DNA of 64,000 bases from positions 186,001 to 250,000 of the forward strand of contig NZ_JHWD01000003.1 in the NCBI RefSeq assembly GCF_000622225.1, given 5' to 3'. Each line of letters starts with the position of its first letter. Within the stretch, counting starts at the first letter, position 1. The translations under genes and the position numbers were made by a program. Shown in pieces: positions 61,509 through 64,000 of this stretch. Source of the DNA: Roseomonas mucosa ATCC BAA-692. Its GTDB lineage: Bacteria; Pseudomonadota; Alphaproteobacteria; Acetobacterales; Acetobacteraceae. A model generated the notes under the pieces. The model was not told the origin of the DNA. It worked only from the letters and a program-made list of their open reading frames with translations, and searched no databases.

Positions 61509-61683
61509 AATACAGATTGCCGGCCTTGCCGCTCTACACCAAGAGCCGGACCCCCGAAATCCGGCCCCGATCCCCTTCCGCCCGGACTTTCTCCGCCGGT
61601 CTTCCCCCTCCGGAACCCTCCCCCTAGGCTGTGCCGAGATCGAGCTTCCGACCTGCAGTGATTCCCGCGATGGAGACGCCCAA

Positions 61684-62322
61684 ATGGAAATGACCGGTGA
61701 ACGGCGGATCGAGGCGCCGCGCCAAAGGGTCTGGGACGCCCTGAACGACCCGGAGGCGCTGAAGGCCGCGATCCCCGGCTGCGAGTCGCTGGAACGGACG
61801 CCGGAGGGCGGCTTCACCGCCCGCGTCGCGGTACGTATCGGCCCCATGGCGGCGAAGTTCAGCGGCAAGGTCAACCTGACCAACATCAACGCCCTGGAGT
61901 CCTACACCATCACCGGCGAGGGCAATGGCGGCGCCATGGGCTTCGCCAAGGGCGGCGCCGACGTGACGCTGGAGGAGGCGACGGACACCGTCACCCTGCT
62001 GCGCTATGCCGTGAAGGCGCAGGTCGGCGGCAAGATGGCCCAGCTCGGCGCCCGGCTGGTGGACAGCACCGCCAAGCAGATGGCCGACCAGTTCTTCGAC
62101 CGCTTCGCCGCCAATATCGGCGTGCCGGAACCGGAGGAAGTGGCCGCCAGCGCCGCCGCCACCCCTGTCGAATCCCCCGTTCCCAAGGCCGCAGACAGCG
62201 CCGTGAGCGGCCTGGCCCTTGTACGCGCCATGATGCCGCGCGAATTCCTGGGGCAGAGCATGATCTTCTGGGGCGGGCTGGTCGTCTGGCTCCTGATGAT
62301 GGCGCTGATCTTCCTCGGCTGA
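61684..62322 (+). CDS. coxG: CoxG-like SRPBCC protein with C-terminal membrane anchor
   Basis: 212 residues, ATG 61684 with GGAG eight bases upstream. The START/SRPBCC fold opens with GERRIEAPRQRVWDALNDPEALKAAIPGCESLE (recognised in pieces), the hallmark of CO dehydrogenase subunit G, and ends in one helix (MIFWGGLVVWLLMMALIFLG). In Oligotropha CoxG anchors CO dehydrogenase to the membrane; many relatives serve other molybdenum hydroxylases. It is followed by coxD and coxE. No hydroxylase subunit genes are in the window. Confidence 0.9.
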   Translation: MEMTGERRIEAPRQRVWDALNDPEALKAAIPGCESLERTPEGGFTARVAVRIGPMAAKFSGKVNLTNINALESYTITGEGNGGAMGFAKGGADVTLEEATDTVTLLRYAVKAQVGGKMAQLGARLVDSTAKQMADQFFDRFAANIGVPEPEEVAASAAATPVESPVPKAADSAVSGLALVRAMMPREFLGQSMIFWGGLVVWLLMMALIFLG

Positions 62323-62350
62323 GGCTTCCCCATACCGTGACATCCGCGAC

Positions 62351-63292
62351 GTGAACGGCGAGACCCCTCCCCCCGGTATCCCCGGCAGCCCCTCCTGGCC
62401 ACGCGACGTGGCCGATACGCGGCGGCTCCTGGCGGAAGGCGGCTATGTGGCCGACGCCGCCCTGGCGACCTCGGTGCATCTCGCCCTGCGGATGGGCCGC
62501 CCGCTCTTCCTGGAAGGGGAGCCCGGCACCGGCAAGACGGAGATCGCCAAGGTCCTGGCTGCCCGGCTGCCGCGCCGGCTGGTGCGGCTGCAATGCTATG
62601 ACGGGCTCGACCTGAACGCCGCGGCCTATGAGTGGGACCACGCCAAGCAGCTCATGGCGATCCGCCTCGCGGAAGCCTCCGGCAGTGCGGACGATGCGGC
62701 GGCGCTGGAGCGCGGCCTCTACGACCGCCGCTTCCTGCAGGAACGCCCGCTGCTCTCCGCCCTGGAGGGCAGCCCCGCCGTGCTGCTGATCGACGAGCTG
62801 GACCGCGCCGACGAGCCCTTCGAGGCCTTCCTGCTGGAGATCCTGGCCGACAACCAGATCACCGTGCCGGAACTGGGCACGATCCGCGCCCAGGTGCCGC
62901 CGGTGGTGATCATCACCTCCAACCGGACGCGGGAGGTGCATGACGCCATCCGCCGCCGCTGCCTCTACCACTGGGTGGACTACCCGGACGCGGCGCGGGA
63001 GCGCGCGATCCTGGAGGCCCGCGCCCCCGGCCTCTCGGAGCGCCTGTCGCGCGAGGTCGTAGGTTTCGTCCAGGCGCTGCGGCGCGGTCCGGACTGGTTC
63101 AAGCTGCCCGGCGTGGCGGAAACCATCGACTGGGCCCGTGCCCTCGCCGCCCTGGGCGCACGGGAGCTGGAACCGGCCCTGGTCGAGGAAACGCTGGGCG
63201 TCCTGCTGAAGTACCAGGACGACATCGCCCGGCTGCGCGGCGAGGAGGCGGCGCAGCTGCTGGCGGAGGCCCGGCAGGTTGCCGAGGCCTGA
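62351..63292 (+). CDS. coxD: MoxR-family AAA+ ATPase CoxD
   Basis: 313 residues from GTG 62351. The MoxR pattern is GRPLFLEGEPGTGKTEIAK, LDLNAAAYEWDHAKQL, LIDELDRADEPFEAFLLEIL and ITSNRTREVHDAIRRRC. With CoxE it acts as an ATP-driven chaperone that inserts the copper-sulfur-molybdenum cluster into CO dehydrogenase or matures related enzymes. Its end overlaps the coxE start by 14 bases. Confidence 0.92.
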   Translation: MNGETPPPGIPGSPSWPRDVADTRRLLAEGGYVADAALATSVHLALRMGRPLFLEGEPGTGKTEIAKVLAARLPRRLVRLQCYDGLDLNAAAYEWDHAKQLMAIRLAEASGSADDAAALERGLYDRRFLQERPLLSALEGSPAVLLIDELDRADEPFEAFLLEILADNQITVPELGTIRAQVPPVVIITSNRTREVHDAIRRRCLYHWVDYPDAARERAILEARAPGLSERLSREVVGFVQALRRGPDWFKLPGVAETIDWARALAALGARELEPALVEETLGVLLKYQDDIARLRGEEAAQLLAEARQVAEA

Positions 63293-64000
63293 AGCCGCCG
63301 AGGATGAGCCCTCCGGTGCCGAATTCGCCGGCAACCTGATCGGCTTCGCCCGGCTGCTGCGCCGGGCGGGCCTGCCCGTCGGCCCGGCGGAAAGCCTCGC
63401 CGCCGCCGAGGCCCTGTTCATCACCGGGATCGCCGAGCGCGACACGGTGCGCGCCGCGCTGCGCGCCACGTTGTTGCACGCCCACGACCATCATGAGGTC
63501 TTCGACGGCGCCTTCGACCTCTGGTGGCGCGCCCCCGGCCTGCCCCTGGGCGGCGGGGAGGCCGGGACCGAGGCCACGGAGCGCCTGCCCGCCGCGCGGC
63601 GCCTGGCCGAGGCCCTGGCGTCGAACCGCGACCCCGCAGGGGGCGAGCGGGAGGACAAGCCGGAGGAGGCCAGCCTCTCGGTCAGCGCCGCGGAGCGGCT
63701 GGGCCAGCTCGATTTCGAGGCGATGAGCGCCGAGGAGATCGCCGCCGCCAAGCGGGAGATCCGCCGCCTCGCCCTGCCGCTCGCCGCGCGTCCGACCCGG
63801 CGCTTCCGGCCCGACCCGCACGGGCCGCGCAGCGACCTGCGCGCCACGGTGCGGGCCAGCCTGCGCCGGGGCGGCGAGATCCTGGCCATCGAGCGCCGCC
63901 GGAGGATGGAGCGGTCGCCGCCGCTGGTGGCGATCTGCGACATCTCCGGCTCCATGGCGCGTTATGCCCAGGTGCTGGTGCATTTCCTCCATGCGGTGAC
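63279..64000 (+). CDS. coxE: CoxE-like VWA domain protein, 3' end outside window
   Basis: The frame is open to the right edge. TTG 63279 is the best start: GGAGG is nine bases upstream, inside coxD, and the protein then reads PRPEAAEDEPSGAEF before the conserved NLIGFARLLRRAGLPVGPAE. The von Willebrand A domain begins near the window end with the MIDAS motif CDISGSMARYA. CoxE partners the MoxR ATPase CoxD. 240 codons are visible. Confidence 0.9.
   Translation, partial: MPRPEAAEDEPSGAEFAGNLIGFARLLRRAGLPVGPAESLAAAEALFITGIAERDTVRAALRATLLHAHDHHEVFDGAFDLWWRAPGLPLGGGEAGTEATERLPAARRLAEALASNRDPAGGEREDKPEEASLSVSAAERLGQLDFEAMSAEEIAAAKREIRRLALPLAARPTRRFRPDPHGPRSDLRATVRASLRRGGEILAIERRRRMERSPPLVAICDISGSMARYAQVLVHFLHAV

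Overview
This 64 kb window is a GC-rich (about 70% by eye), densely coded chromosomal stretch, most likely from an alphaproteobacterium of the Acetobacteraceae (Roseomonas-like). The evidence is the fused ispDF gene, the dusB(nifR3)-ntrB-ntrC-ntrY-ntrX block leading to hfq-hflX, the recG versus sdhE-mfd divergent pair, a GAAC-N7-GAAC LexA box of the alphaproteobacterial type between ssb and uvrA, and many TTG/GTG starts with 1-4 base stop/start overlaps. There is no insertion sequence, phage, CRISPR array or rRNA. Two tRNA genes (Ser-TGA, Lys-TTT) are present.

Layout: (1) 1-14.3 kb: a truncated histone-deacetylase-family gene, ispDF (isoprenoid synthesis, opposite strand), then dusB and the two nitrogen-type two-component systems NtrBC and NtrYX, a D-amino-acid aminotransferase/HAD phosphatase pair, hfq-hflX and an inositol-monophosphatase-family gene. 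(2) 14.3-24.6 kb, minus strand: mazG, then a chain read dacF-tmk-holB-metG-tatD-MBL hydrolase, then cell-envelope genes mltB-rlpA and the lipid A deacylase lpxR. (3) 24.6-32.1 kb: tRNA-Ser, a DsbA/FrnE-like oxidoreductase with a probable leaderless promoter, a 5'-deleted MFS transporter remnant, mfd, sdhE and divergent recG. (4) 32.1-43.8 kb, accessory: a serralysin-like metalloprotease with a PPC-type C-terminus, a 77-residue unknown, a Gld-like ABC cassette (ATPase, permease, GldG-like, DUF4340) with a Nudix gene, an unknown exported protein, msrP without msrQ, and two membrane glycosyltransferase genes. (5) 43.9-48.2 kb: the ugpBAEC glycerol-3-phosphate importer behind a visible PhoB box. 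(6) 48.3-58.4 kb: tRNA-Lys, cyclophilin, coaD, gyrA, ssb, uvrA, a phytoene-synthase-like gene, sodB and yajC. (7) 58.5-64 kb: a DUF815 ATPase overlapping an MBL hydrolase, a small secreted 30-residue-repeat protein, a DUF192 protein, and coxG-coxD-coxE (cut by the window end).

Most of the window is housekeeping. The parts most worth a second look are the Gld-like ABC cassette, the small repeat protein at 60485-60820, the DUF815/MBL pair, the protease, the MFS remnant, and several regulatory sites read directly from sequence (PhoB box, LexA box, leaderless promoter, CTG start of hflX). I found no clear evidence of an entirely new multi-gene system. The Gld-like cassette is the nearest candidate.
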